Below the pieces are notes generated by a model that saw nothing but the letters and a program-made list of their open reading frames with translations, ran no database searches and had not been told where the DNA came from. A DNA stretch of 64,000 nt, from NCBI GenBank assembly GCA_934045075.1, contig OW203726.1, forward strand, positions 17,423,988 through 17,487,987, read 5' to 3'. A program made the position numbers and the translations under genes. The first letter of the stretch is position 1; each line of letters begins with the position of its first letter. Source of the DNA: Yponomeuta sedellus. Taxonomy: Eukaryota; Arthropoda; Insecta; Lepidoptera; Yponomeutidae. Positions 23,841 through 34,940 of the stretch are shown one piece after another.

Positions 23841-24985
23841 TTATATATATATAAAGCTACAATGCGATATACTCACTGATCTATTCATCCATACGTTTTC
23901 TCCGAAACGGTAAGATTTGGACGAAAATGATGTATGAGAAAGTTGTAGGAAATGTATGAATTACAGCCATCCTATGAAGCCGATTTTTGAATTTCGAACG
24001 CGTTCCACTACGCGAGGGTGCTAACTCTGTCGTTTACCGACCGATTTGGATGAAATTTTCACCCGGCCTTTTCTTCGACACGCCATTTTCGGTTCCGCCG
24101 ACGGTCGTTCCAAATTCAAAATACCACCGGAGCTATAGCCCTCCGAAAATCGGCCTTTTTTCGACCTCTACGCAAAAAAGTCGGCAGCCAACTGGGCGCA
24201 TGCCAGGGACCAGCCGTAAACGGCATCGTGTCGTCAAAGGACCCAGGTATATGAGAAAAATCCGACATTCTGACATTTCAAGATGGCGGCTGAGATATTG
24301 GCTTTCAAAGGTGTCAAATTTACTATGGAGAATTTCTACAAAAAATTTGTACTGAAAATCATCTTTTTCGTAGAAAATCTTAATTTTTTTGTACCATCGA
24401 TAGAGGCTAAGCGCCAAAATGAGTACTTGGCTGAGAATGGCGTCACCACGCCGAGGTGCTGTGGCATTCCAGTTGGCCATCGACCCATTAAAGTTTGAAA
24501 ATCACCCACTTTAATAGAAAAATTTCACCCGAAATAGTTATTTTCATACAAAAATGCATTTCTTTAGTACCACCGTTGGAGGCCAAAGGCCAAAACTACT
24601 ACTCGGCTGGGAGCGGCTACTTAGTGCCGAGGTGCTGTGGCATTCCAGTTGGCCATCGACTCATTAAAGTTTGAAAATCACGCACTATAATAGAAAAATT
24701 TCACCCGAAATAGTTATTTTCATACAAAAATGCATTTCTTTAGTACCACCGACGGAGGCCAAAGGTCAAAAAAATTGCTCATCTGTGAATGGCATCGTGT
24801 CACGTAGATATTCAGGTCCCTGAGAAAAATCAAACATTTTGAAGTTTCTAATTGCCGGCCGAGTTATTGACGATTGATCAAGGCCAACTTTGTATGAACA
24901 TTTTGTACTGAAAATCGATTTCCTATAGAAGCCCTCCGCAAGTACTGCCTGCCGCAAATACCTACCGGGTGAACGACCCGAGTCA
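23841..24985 (+). repeat. Type A unit, alpha (1145 bp)
   Basis: First unit of the duplicated block; matches 15582-16726 at offset 8259. Confidence 0.9.
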
Positions 24986-26130
24986 TTATATATATATAAA
25001 GCTACAATGCGATATACTCACTGATCTAACATCCATACGTTTTCTCCGAAATGGCACGATTTGGATGAAAATGATGTATGAGAAAGTTGTAGGGAATGTA
25101 CGATATACAGCCATCCTATGGAGCCGATTTTTGAATTTCGAACGCGTTCCACTACGCGAGGGTGCTAACTCTGTCGTTTACCGACCGATTTGGATGAAAT
25201 TTTCACCCGGCCTTTTCTTCGACACGCCATTTTCGGTTCCGCCGACGGTCGTTCCAAATTCAAAATACCACCGGAGCTATAGCCCTCCGAAAATCGGCCT
25301 TTTTTCGACCTCTACGCAAAAAAGTCGGCAGCCAACTGGGCGCATGCCAGGGACCAGCCGTAAACGGCATCGTGTCGTCAAAGGACCCAGGTATATGAGA
25401 AAAATCCGACATTCTGACATTTCAAGATGGCGGCCGAGATATTGGCTTTCAAAGGTGTCAAATTTACTATGGAGAATTTCTACAAAAAATTTGTACTGAA
25501 AATCATCTTTTTCGTAGAAAATCGTAATTTTTTTGTACCATCGATGGAGGCTAAGCGCCGAAATGAGTACTTGGCTGGGAATGGCGTCACCACGCCGAAG
25601 TACTGTAGCATTCCAGTTGGCCATCGACTCATCAAAGTTTGAAAATCACGCACTTTAATAGAAAATTTTCACCCGAAATAGGATTTTTCATACAAAAATG
25701 CTTTTTTTTACTACTACCGCTGGAGGCCAAAGGCCGAAACTACTACTCGGCTGGGAGCGGCTACTTAGTGCCGAGGTGCTGTGGCATTCCAGTTGGCCAT
25801 CGACTCATCAAAGTTTGAAAATCACGCACTTTAATAGAAAAAATTCACACGAAATAGGATTTTTCATACAAAAATGCATTTTTTTAGTACCACCGCTGGA
25901 GGCCAAAGGCCAAAAAAATTGCTCATCTGTGAATGGCATCGTGTCACGTAGATATTCAGGTCCCTGAGAAAAATCAAACATTTTGAAATTTCTAATTACC
26001 GGCCGAGTTATTGACGATTGATGAAGGCCAACTTTGTATGAACATTTTGTACTGAAAATCGATTTCCTCATAGAAGCCCTCCGCAAGTACTGCCTGCCGC
26101 AAATACCTACCGGGTGAACGACCCGAGTCA
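24986..26130 (+). repeat. Type A unit, beta (1145 bp)
   Basis: Matches 16727-17871 at offset 8259. Confidence 0.9.
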
Positions 26131-27275
26131 TTATATATATATAAAGCTACAATGCGATATACTCACTGATCTATTCATCCATACGTTTTCTCCGAAACGG
26201 TAAGATTTGGACGAAAATGATGTATGAGAAAGTTGTAGGAAATGTATGAATTACAGCCATCCTATGAAGCCGATTTTTGAATTTCGAACGCGTTCCACTA
26301 CGCGAGGGTGCTAACTCTGTCGTTTACCGACCGATTTGGATGAAATTTTCACCCGGCCTTTTCTTCGACACGCCATTTTCGGTTCCGCCGACGGTCGTTC
26401 CAAATTCAAAATACCACCGGAGCTATAGCCCTCCGAAAATCGGCCTTTTTTCGACCTCTACGCAAAAAAGTCGGCAGCCAACTGGGCGCATGCCAGGGAC
26501 CAGCCGTAAACGGCATCGTGTCGTCAAAGGACCCAGGTATATGAGAAAAATCCGACATTCTGACATTTCAAGATGGCGGCTGAGATATTGGCTTTCAAAG
26601 GTGTCAAATTTACTATGGAGAATTTCTACAAAAAATTTGTACTGAAAATCATCTTTTTCGTAGAAAATCTTAATTTTTTTGTACCATCGATAGAGGCTAA
26701 GCGCCAAAATGAGTACTTGGCTGAGAATGGCGTCACCACGCCGAGGTGCTGTGGCATTCCAGTTGGCCATCGACCCATTAAAGTTTGAAAATCACCCACT
26801 TTAATAGAAAAATTTCACCCGAAATAGTTATTTTCATACAAAAATGCATTTCTTTAGTACCACCGTTGGAGGCCAAAGGCCAAAACTACTACTCGGCTGG
26901 GAGCGGCTACTTAGTGCCGAGGTGCTGTGGCATTCCAGTTGGCCATCGACTCATTAAAGTTTGAAAATCACGCACTATAATAGAAAAATTTCACCCGAAA
27001 TAGTTATTTTCATACAAAAATGCATTTCTTTAGTACCACCGACGGAGGCCAAAGGTCAAAAAAATTGCTCATCTGTGAATGGCATCGTGTCACGTAGATA
27101 TTCAGGTCCCTGAGAAAAATCAAACATTTTGAAGTTTCTAATTGCCGGCCGAGTTATTGACGATTGATCAAGGCCAACTTTGTATGAACATTTTGTACTG
27201 AAAATCGATTTCCTATAGAAGCCCTCCGCAAGTACTGCCTGCCGCAAATACCTACCGGGTGAACGACCCGAGTCA
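26131..27275 (+). repeat. Type A unit, alpha (1145 bp)
   Basis: Matches 17872-19016 at offset 8259. Confidence 0.9.
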
Positions 27276-28420
27276 TTATATATATATAAAGCTACAATGC
27301 GATATACTCACTGATCTAACATCCATACGTTTTCTCCGAAATGGCACGATTTGGATGAAAATGATGTATGAGAAAGTTGTAGGGAATGTACGATATACAG
27401 CCATCCTATGGAGCCGATTTTTGAATTTCGAACGCGTTCCACTACGCGAGGGTGCTAACTCTGTCGTTTACCGACCGATTTGGATGAAATTTTCACCCGG
27501 CCTTTTCTTCGACACGCCATTTTCGGTTCCGCCGACGGTCGTTCCAAATTCAAAATACCACCGGAGCTATAGCCCTCCGAAAATCGGCCTTTTTTCGACC
27601 TCTACGCAAAAAAGTCGGCAGCCAACTGGGCGCATGCCAGGGACCAGCCGTAAACGGCATCGTGTCGTCAAAGGACCCAGGTATATGAGAAAAATCCGAC
27701 ATTCTGACATTTCAAGATGGCGGCCGAGATATTGGCTTTCAAAGGTGTCAAATTTACTATGGAGAATTTCTACAAAAAATTTGTACTGAAAATCATCTTT
27801 TTCGTAGAAAATCGTAATTTTTTTGTACCATCGATGGAGGCTAAGCGCCGAAATGAGTACTTGGCTGGGAATGGCGTCACCACGCCGAAGTACTGTAGCA
27901 TTCCAGTTGGCCATCGACTCATCAAAGTTTGAAAATCACGCACTTTAATAGAAAATTTTCACCCGAAATAGGATTTTTCATACAAAAATGCTTTTTTTTA
28001 CTACTACCGCTGGAGGCCAAAGGCCGAAACTACTACTCGGCTGGGAGCGGCTACTTAGTGCCGAGGTGCTGTGGCATTCCAGTTGGCCATCGACTCATCA
28101 AAGTTTGAAAATCACGCACTTTAATAGAAAAAATTCACACGAAATAGGATTTTTCATACAAAAATGCATTTTTTTAGTACCACCGCTGGAGGCCAAAGGC
28201 CAAAAAAATTGCTCATCTGTGAATGGCATCGTGTCACGTAGATATTCAGGTCCCTGAGAAAAATCAAACATTTTGAAATTTCTAATTACCGGCCGAGTTA
28301 TTGACGATTGATGAAGGCCAACTTTGTATGAACATTTTGTACTGAAAATCGATTTCCTCATAGAAGCCCTCCGCAAGTACTGCCTGCCGCAAATACCTAC
28401 CGGGTGAACGACCCGAGTCA
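27276..28420 (+). repeat. Type A unit, beta (1145 bp)
   Basis: Matches 19017-20161 at offset 8259 and ends the duplicated block. Confidence 0.9.
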
Positions 28421-29640
28421 TTATATATATATAAAGCTACAATCCGATATACTCACTGACTGATCTAACATCCATACGTTTTCTCGGAAACGGTAAGATT
28501 TTGACGAAAATGATGTATGAGAAAGTTGTAGGAAATGTATGAATTACAGCCATCCTATGAAGCCGATTTTTGAATTTCGAACGCGTTCCACTACGCGAAG
28601 GTGCTAACTCTGTAGTTTACTGGCCGATTTGGATGAAATTTTAATACAATGGTGATATAGTGATCCGATTGAAAAAAAAAATTTTGGTTGTTCGAAATTC
28701 AAAATGGCGGCGCAGATATAGCCGACCGAAAAATCGACCTTTGCGCAAAAAAGTCGGCAGCCAACTGGGCATATGCTGGAGATATGCCGTAAACGGCATC
28801 GCGTTGCCAAAGAACCCAGGTATATGAGAAAAATCCGACATCTTGGAATTTCAAGATGGCGGCCGAGATATTGATGATTGAAAATGACAAATTTTTGTAT
28901 GGAGATTTAGTACTAAAATTGTCTTTTCAATAGAGAAATGAGACAAACTTGCGAGGCCGGAGGCCGAGCTTCGCGAAGAGGGCATAAAAAGTTCTGCCGC
29001 GGCGAGGCCGAAGGCCGAGCTCCATTTAGGCCGAGGCCGAAGGCCGAGACCATTCAAATTGCGGCGCACAAGTACCAGCGCAAGAGCAAAAAGGGACAAA
29101 CTTGCGAGGCCGCAGGCCGAGCTCCACGGAGCGGGCACGAGAAACCCCGCCGCGGCGAGGCCGAAGGCCGAGCTCCGTCCAGGCCGAGGCCGAAGGCCGA
29201 GACCGTTCAGGTCACGGCGCACAAGTACCAGCGCAAGAGCAAAAAGAGACAAACTCGCGAGGCCGGAGGCCGAGCTCCGCGGAGCGGGCACGAGGAACCC
29301 TGCTGCGGCGAGGCCGAAGGCCGAGCTCCGTCCAGGCCGAGGCCGAAGGCCGAGACCGTTCAGTTTACGGCGCACAAGTACCAGCGCAAGAGCAAAAAGA
29401 GACAAACTTGCGAGGCCGGAGGCCGAGCTCCGCGGAGCGGGCACGAGGAACCCCGCCGCGGCGAGGCCGAAGGCCGAGCTCCGTCCAGGCCGAGGCCGAA
29501 GGCCGAGACCATACATGTTCCCATGCAACAATTCACTACAATAAGTGTCTAGCGAGGCCCTAGGCCGAGCGCCGCGGAGAGCGCAGCTCGGAGCGGCTGG
29601 GGGTTGGCGCGCGTAAGCGCGCAGGGGGCTCGCCCCCTAG
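28421..29640 (+). repeat. Type B unit (1220 bp)
   Basis: Carries a small CTGACTGATC duplication in the lead and its own set of four 153-bp sub-repeats (28938-29549). These are closer to the hybrid unit's set than to those of the next two B units. Confidence 0.9.
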
Positions 29641-30857
29641 TTATATATATATAAAGCTACAATCCGGTATACTCACTGATCTATTCATCCATACGTTTTC
29701 TCGGAAACGGTAAGATTTGGACGAAAATGATGTATGAGAAAGTTGTAGGAAATGTATGAATTACAGCCATCCTATGAAGCCGATTTTTGAATTTCGAACG
29801 CGTTCCACTACGCGAAGGTGCTAACTCTGTAGTTTACCGGCCGATTTGGATGAAATTTTGATAGAATGGTGATATAGTGATCCGATTGAAAAAAAAAATT
29901 TTGGTTGTTCGAAATTCAAAATGGCGGCGCAGATATAGCCGACCGAAAAATCGACCTTTGCGCAAAAAAGTCGGCAGCCAACTGGGCATATGCTGGAGAT
30001 ATGCCGTAAACGGCATCGCGTTGCCAAAGGACCCAGGTATATGAGAAAAATCCGACATCTTGGAATTTCAAGATGGCGGCCGAGATATTGATGATTGAAA
30101 ATGACAAATTTTTGTATGGAGATTTAGTACTAAAATTGACTTTTCAACAGAGAAATGGGACAAACTTGCGAGGCCGGAGGCCGAGCTCCGCGAAGCGGGC
30201 ACAAAAAGTTCTGCCGCGGCGAGGCCGAAGGCCGAGCTCCGTTTAGGCCGAGGCCGAAGGCCGAGACGATTCAAGTTATAGCGCACAAGTACCAGCGCAA
30301 AAGCAAAAAGGGACAAACTTGCGAGGCCGGAGGCCGAGCTCCGCGGAGCGGGCACGAGGAACTCCGCCGCGGCGAGGCCGAAGGCCGAGCTCCGTTTAGG
30401 CCGAGGCCGAAGGCCGAGACCATTCAGGTTACGGTGCACAAGTACCAGCGCAAAAGCAAAATGGGACAAACTTGCGAGGCCGGAGGCCGAGCTCCGCGAA
30501 GCGGGCACGAGGAACCCCGCCGCGGCGAGGCCGAAGGCCGAGCTCCGTCCAGGCCGAGGCCGAAGGCCGAGACCGTTCAATTTACGGTGCATAAGTACCA
30601 GCGCAAGAGCAAAGAGGGACAAACTTGCGAGGCCGGAGGCCGAGCTCCGCGGAGCGGGCACGAGGAACCCCGCCGCGGCGAGGCCGAAGGCCGAGCTCCG
30701 TCCAGGCCGAGGCCGAAGGCCGAGACCATACATGTTCCCATGCAACAATTCACTACAATAAGTGTCTAGCGAGGCCTTAGGCCGAGCGCCGCGGAGAGCG
30801 GAGCTCGGAGCGGCTGGGGGTTGGCGCGCGTAAGCGCGCAGGGGGCTCGCCCCCTAG
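29641..30857 (+). repeat. Type B unit (1217 bp), near-twin of the array 1 copy
   Basis: Same length as 5844-7060 and matches it almost base for base (offset 23797). The two share the private variants CCTTAGG and GAGCGGAGCTCGG near the end, where other B units have CCCTAGG and GAGCGCAGCTCGG. Confidence 0.9.
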
Positions 30858-32074
30858 TTATATATATATAAAGCTACAATCCGGTATACTCACTGATCTA
30901 TTCATCCATACGTTTTCTCGGAAACGGTAAGATTTGGACGAAAATGATGTATGAGAAAGTTGTAGAAAATGTATGAATTACAGCCATCCTATGAAGCCGA
31001 TTTTTGAATTTCGAACGCGTTCCACTACTCGAAGGTGCTAACTCTGTAGTTTACCGGCCGATTTGGATGAAATTTTGATAGAATGGTGATATAGTGATCC
31101 GATTGAAAAAAAAAAATTTGGTTGTTCGAAATTCAAAATGGCGGCGCAGATATAGCCGACCGAAAAATCGACCTTTGCGCCAAAAAGTCGGCAGCCAACT
31201 GGGCATATGCTGGAGATATGCCGTAAACGGCATCGCGTTGCCAAAGGACCCAGGTATATGAGAAAAATCCGACATCTTGGAATTTTAAGATGGCGGCCGA
31301 GATATTGATGATTGAAAATGACAAATTTTTGTATGGAGATTTAGTACTAAAATTGACTTTTCAACAGAGAAATGGGACAAACTTGCGAGGCCGGAGGCCG
31401 AGCTCCGCGAAGCGGGCACAAAAAGTTCTGCCGCGGCGAGGCCGAAGGCCGAGCTCCGTTTAGGCCGAGGCCGAAGGCCGAGACGATTCAAGTTATAGCG
31501 CACAAGTACCAGCGCAAAAGCAAAAAGGGACAAACTTGCGAGGCCGGAGGCCGAGCTCCGCGGAGCGGGCACGAGGAACTCCGCCACGGCGAGGCCGAAG
31601 GCCGAGCTCCGTTTAGGCCGAGGCCGAAGGCCGAGACCATTCAGGTTACGGCGCACAAGTACCAGCGCAAAAGCAAAATGGGACAAACTTGCGAGGCCGG
31701 AGGCCGAGCTCCGCGAAGCGGGCACGAGGAACCCCGCCGCGGCGAGGCCGAAGGCCGAGCTCCGTCCAGGCCGAGGCCGAAGGCCTAGACCGTTCAATTT
31801 ACGGTGCATAAGTACCAGCGCAAGAGCAAAGAGGGACAAACTTGCGAGGCCGGAGGCCGAGCTCCGCGGAGCGGGCACGAGGAACCCCGCCGCGGCGAGG
31901 CCGAAGGCCGAGCTCCGTCCAGGCCGAGGCCGAAGGCCGAGACGACACATGTTCCCATGCAACAATTCACTACGATAAGTGTCTAGCGAGGCCCTAGGCC
32001 GAGCGCCGCGGAGAGCGCAGCTCGGAGCGGCTGGGGGTTGGCGCGCGTAAGCGCGCAGGGGGCTCGCCCCCTAG
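30858..32074 (+). repeat. Type B unit (1217 bp), right end of array 2
   Basis: Last unit. A TAG stop in the third sub-repeat (GGCCTAGACC, about 31786) breaks the plus-strand frame that is open in the other B units, which argues against coding constraint. It ends CTAG (32071-32074) against a TA microsatellite. Confidence 0.9.
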
Positions 32075-32090
32075 TATATATATATATATA
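32075..32090. repeat. (TA)n microsatellite at array 2 border
   Basis: An uninterrupted TA run follows the terminal CTAG. It is longer than the TA tract between units and has no AAAGCT after it, so it is probably the outer flank into which the last unit is set. Confidence 0.8.
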
Positions 32091-32139
32091 TCAAACGATG
32101 CATGAAGACCGATTTTTTTTTTATTTGTTAGGTAATCCG

Positions 32140-32516
32140 AAGCGCTCGTGGCCTAGGCGAACCGAGTGATTGGAATCAATCACTTGAGTTAAACAACAAC
32201 AGGCGCGGTCAGATACAGGATGAGTGACCGTCCCGTGACTACCACTAGTGGCATTTTTCCGAGCGCTTCAGTGCTTCGCAGGGCACGTTAAGCCGTTGGT
32301 GCCGGCTGTCATATAATGGCAGTCGTTAAGCCATGTCAGAGGACTTATGGGCGGCTTGATAATTTCTGCCATTAAGGCCTGCCACTGTCTTACAATCCTC
32401 CACCAACCCGGACTTGGCCTCCGTGGTGGAGTATGGCCTAACCTTCCGGCAATGCAAAGAGAGACCCGTGCCCCAGCAGTGGCGACATACAAGGGTTGAT
32501 AACGAACGATAACGAA
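32140..32516 (+). mobile_element. 5S-rRNA-derived SINE, full-length copy (GTAATCCG target duplication)
   Basis: The 5' third resembles insect 5S rRNA in its internal promoter half: AATCACTTGAGTTAAACAAC, AGGCGCGGTCAG and GGATGAGTGACCG line up with the 5S blocks around GTTAAGCAAC, GGGCGCGGTCAG and GGATGGGTGACCG. The body continues through CGTTGGTGCCGGCTGTCATA. The 3' end has CCCCAGCAGTGG and a GATAACGAACGATAACGAA tail. GTAATCCG occurs immediately before (32132-32139) and after (32517-32524) the element, the target duplication expected from LINE-driven retroposition. The other copy is inverted at 58619-58993. Confidence 0.85.
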
Positions 32517-32527
32517 GTAATCCGTAA

Positions 32528-32704
32528 TCTATAATATAAAAATGAATCGCTGAATGTGTTGGTAAGCGCAAATCTCTATAGCAGCTGAATCGATTTCGAT
32601 AATTATATTCCTTGAAGTACGAGGATGGTTCTTACGGAGAGAAAAATAAAAAATATATTTAAAAATCAACTGTTAGGCGGTACGAAGTCCGCGGGGTCAG
32701 CTAG
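32528..32704 (+). mobile_element. Short non-autonomous Helitron (177 bp)
   Basis: Begins TCTATAATATAAAAATGAATCGC and ends GGGGTCAGCTAG. It is flanked by A on the left and T on the right, as expected for Helitron insertion into AT. Internal text (GAATGTGTTGGTAAGCGC, GAAGTACGAGGATGGTTC) is a familiar lepidopteran Helitron family. No Rep/helicase is encoded. Confidence 0.85.
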
Positions 32705-33574
32705 TTTTTATAAAAAAAATATTACAGGCTAACTACCTATTACGGTTCCTAAGATCCCTTTAAGGTCGGTCGGACAGACAGACAGCGGATGAGTAGTAGA
32801 GGCGGGTTCCGTTCCTTCGGCATCCTTCGGGTTCGTAACCTTAAAACCACTAACCATCTCGTTACCTAATGAAACGAGGTAGGTACATTTGTAGTTTATG
32901 AAGAGAGCGATGCTTTATGGTATAGAATAACAGTCTTATTTATAATACTCGATTCCACTAAAACACTCTCAGGACGGAGTTAAAGCCGGTTTATAGAAGC
33001 CGGCTCCTTCCATGACCCGGCTCTAACTCTCTCTTAAGATGGTTTAAGTTGGATCGACTTATTATAAATAAGGCCTAATAAGGTTAAAAGTTTTTTTGTT
33101 TTTAATAAAACACGGTTTGACACATAAAAGTAACTTGCACCTTAAAATTTACACATATCGTTTTTCTTTTAAGCTTGAAATCGTTATCAGTAAAACATAG
33201 GTTGCATTTATTTTTTTATGTTTCTCAAGTAATGCTTTATTGGATTTTCTTTAGATTAAAGGTTAGTATTTTTTGAGCTTATGACATTTCACTATCACAT
33301 CACTGAGGTAAGCTCACTGAACTCCATGAAGTACGCCAAAATAATCCAGTGGTCAGTGGATAAGCTGCACTTATTTCATTTTCCACCTCACATTCATCTG
33401 CCAAGTTCAGGAAGCATCGTAGCCTCCCATCTGCTTAAACCAGTGTTGCGCAAACTTCCTGTATTTAATTAAGATAGATCTACGAAATCACGACGTGTCA
33501 ATTTTTTTATATTGGTATGTAGTATACAAAACAAAGGAAATTTGAGGGGCTGTATATTGGGTATAAAATCGCGT
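32705..33574. other. Noncoding, with a dispersed-repeat fragment
   Basis: 32755-32850 (GGTCGGTCGGACAGACAGACAGCGG ... GTTCGTAACCTTAAAA) is a fragment of the lepidopteran dispersed repeat also present at 49860-49945. I see nothing else of note. Confidence 0.5.
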
Positions 33575-34245
33575 CGATAGTCATGATCAATAGCCACATT
33601 GATCCGGGACCGGTCGTCGTACACGGTCACCTTCTCGAAATCGTTTCTGAATACACTGACCTCGGGCAGATTTTACGGTTAGGTAAAAACAATTTCGCGA
33701 AGGAGACCAAGAGGAGGATCCAGCTGGGCTGGGCAGCGTTTGGGAAACTACGCCGAGTCTTCTCGAAATCCATACAGCAATGTTTGAAAACGAAAGTTTT
33801 CAATCAGTGCGTCCTACCTGTGATGACCTACGGAGCCGAAACATAGACACTCACGAAAGGGCTGGTCCACCAGTTCAAAGGCGCTCAGCTAGCTATGAAG
33901 AGAGCTATGCTCGGAGTTTCTCTGAAGAATAGGATTCGTAACGAATGCATCCGACAGAGAACAAAAGCTATCGACATAGCTCAGAGAATCAGCAAGCTGA
34001 AGTGGCAGTTAGCTGGCCATATCTCGCGAAGAACCGATAACCGTTGGAGTAAACGTGTTCTTGAGTGGAGACCGCGACTCGGCAAACGTAGTGTAGGACG
34101 CTCTCCGACCAGGTGGGTTGACGATCTTTGAAAAACTGCCGGCAGATGCTGGATGCGTCAAGCTGAAGACGGGCGCTATGGCGCTCATTAGGGGAGGGAT
34201 ATGTCCAGCAGTGGACTACATAATATAGCCTGAAGAAGAAGAAGA
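33575..34245 (+). mobile_element. RTE/BovB-type LINE, C-terminal ORF and 3' end (dead)
   Basis: The translated frame from 33583 gives blocks typical of the end of RTE-clade reverse transcriptases: DLGQILRLGKNNF, RRIQLGWAAFGKLR, VFNQCVLPVMTYGAET, MLGVSLKNRIRNECIRQRTK, KLKWQLAGHISRR and VGRSPTRWVDDL. An in-frame TAG at 33844 replaces the codon after GAET, and a TGA follows DDL near 34130, so it cannot make a full protein. The 3' end reads ATGTCCAGCAGTGGACTAC and finishes in a GAAGAAGAAGAAGAA tail. Only the terminal part of the element is present; the palm domain and endonuclease are missing. Confidence 0.93.
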
Positions 34246-34436
34246 AGATAGTCGTTATTGTACATATAAAAAAGGAAATTACACTGATATTTCTTAACCT
34301 AAGAGTGTAATCTTAGGATGGCAACCTTATCACTAAAAGTGATATCTTCGAAACAATCTTGATAATATGTTGATACGAATATAATACGTTTTGATATTAT
34401 AATAGGATTTTACAAAAACGTCACCCAGAATTATTA

Positions 34437-34465
34437 TCACACTAATATTATAAAGGCGAACTGAT
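34437..34465 (+). mobile_element. Helitron 5' end fragment
   Basis: A|TCACACTAATATTATAAAGGCG is the common 5' start of the lepidopteran Helitron family seen at 35711 and 52348. The rest is not recognisable. Confidence 0.55.
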
Positions 34466-34647
34466 TCTTAATATTATTAGCTTCATTCTAAGCCAATAAC
34501 CGAACACGATTTCCGCTAAAGACGGCTGTTTTTAGTGAAAATGTAGACTTGTAGGTTTGAGGTACATTAAGGTTTGTGGATGAGACTTTATTGCCAAAAC
34601 AGACAAAGAGCTACCCATTTGTATTACATAATTAACTGATAAGACAT

Positions 34648-34940
34648 ATAGTAATGCATTAAAAAGAATATAATCATGTGGGTACAGCGATATCATTACG
34701 ATGTAAAACCTAACTGCAAAGTAGGTACTCGGGGCTGCAAGTGATGCAAATTACTTCAGCCAGATGTTGCTGCATGTACGTAATACAGAGAGTATTGTAA
34801 AGAAGTTCAAAATTTCACTGATGCTGGTGAGCCGCCCATTAGCTCAGTTGGGAGAGCGCTGGCACGGTTAGCCAGAGGTCGCGGGTTCGAGTCCCGGCAT
34901 GGGTCGAATTTTTAGCCTCTAAATATGTTTTTAAGATATA
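34648..34940 (+). mobile_element. tRNA-Ile-derived SINE, copy 3
   Basis: Has the conserved 5' part (ATAATCATGTGGGTACAG...GTAATACAGAG) and a tRNA-like body at 34834-34904. Box A TAGCTCAGTTGG (34840-34851) is perfect, as is B box GGTTCGAGTCC (34884-34894), so the Pol III promoter looks intact. The anticodon loop and acceptor stem are imperfect. It is preceded by a tail-like TAATGCATTAAAAA, suggesting it too came from a multimer. Confidence 0.82.

Larger units (their letters stand above)
15375..32074. repeat. Tandem satellite array 2 (A/B units, 2290-bp alpha-beta dimers)
   Basis: Unit junctions lie at 15582, 16727, 17872, 19017, 20162, 21481, 22696, 23841, 24986, 26131, 27276, 28421, 29641 and 30858. 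The order is B-tail, alpha, beta, alpha, beta, gamma(long), A/B hybrid, beta, alpha, beta, alpha, beta, B, B, B. Alpha and beta units are each 1145 bp and alternate as a 2290-bp dimer. The alpha-beta-alpha-beta block at 15582-20161 recurs at 23841-28420 (offset 8259 bp). The right end is CTAG followed by an extended TA run. Confidence 0.95.

Noticed and set aside
1..32074. CRISPR array or a bacterial/viral insertion
   Set aside because: Units exceed 1 kb with no short-repeat/spacer pattern, and no cas, capsid or polymerase genes are present. Context is eukaryotic throughout.
34834..34904. A genuine tRNA-Ile gene
   Set aside because: A and B boxes are good, but the acceptor stem and anticodon loop are imperfect and the same flanks recur at four other places. 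It is a SINE.
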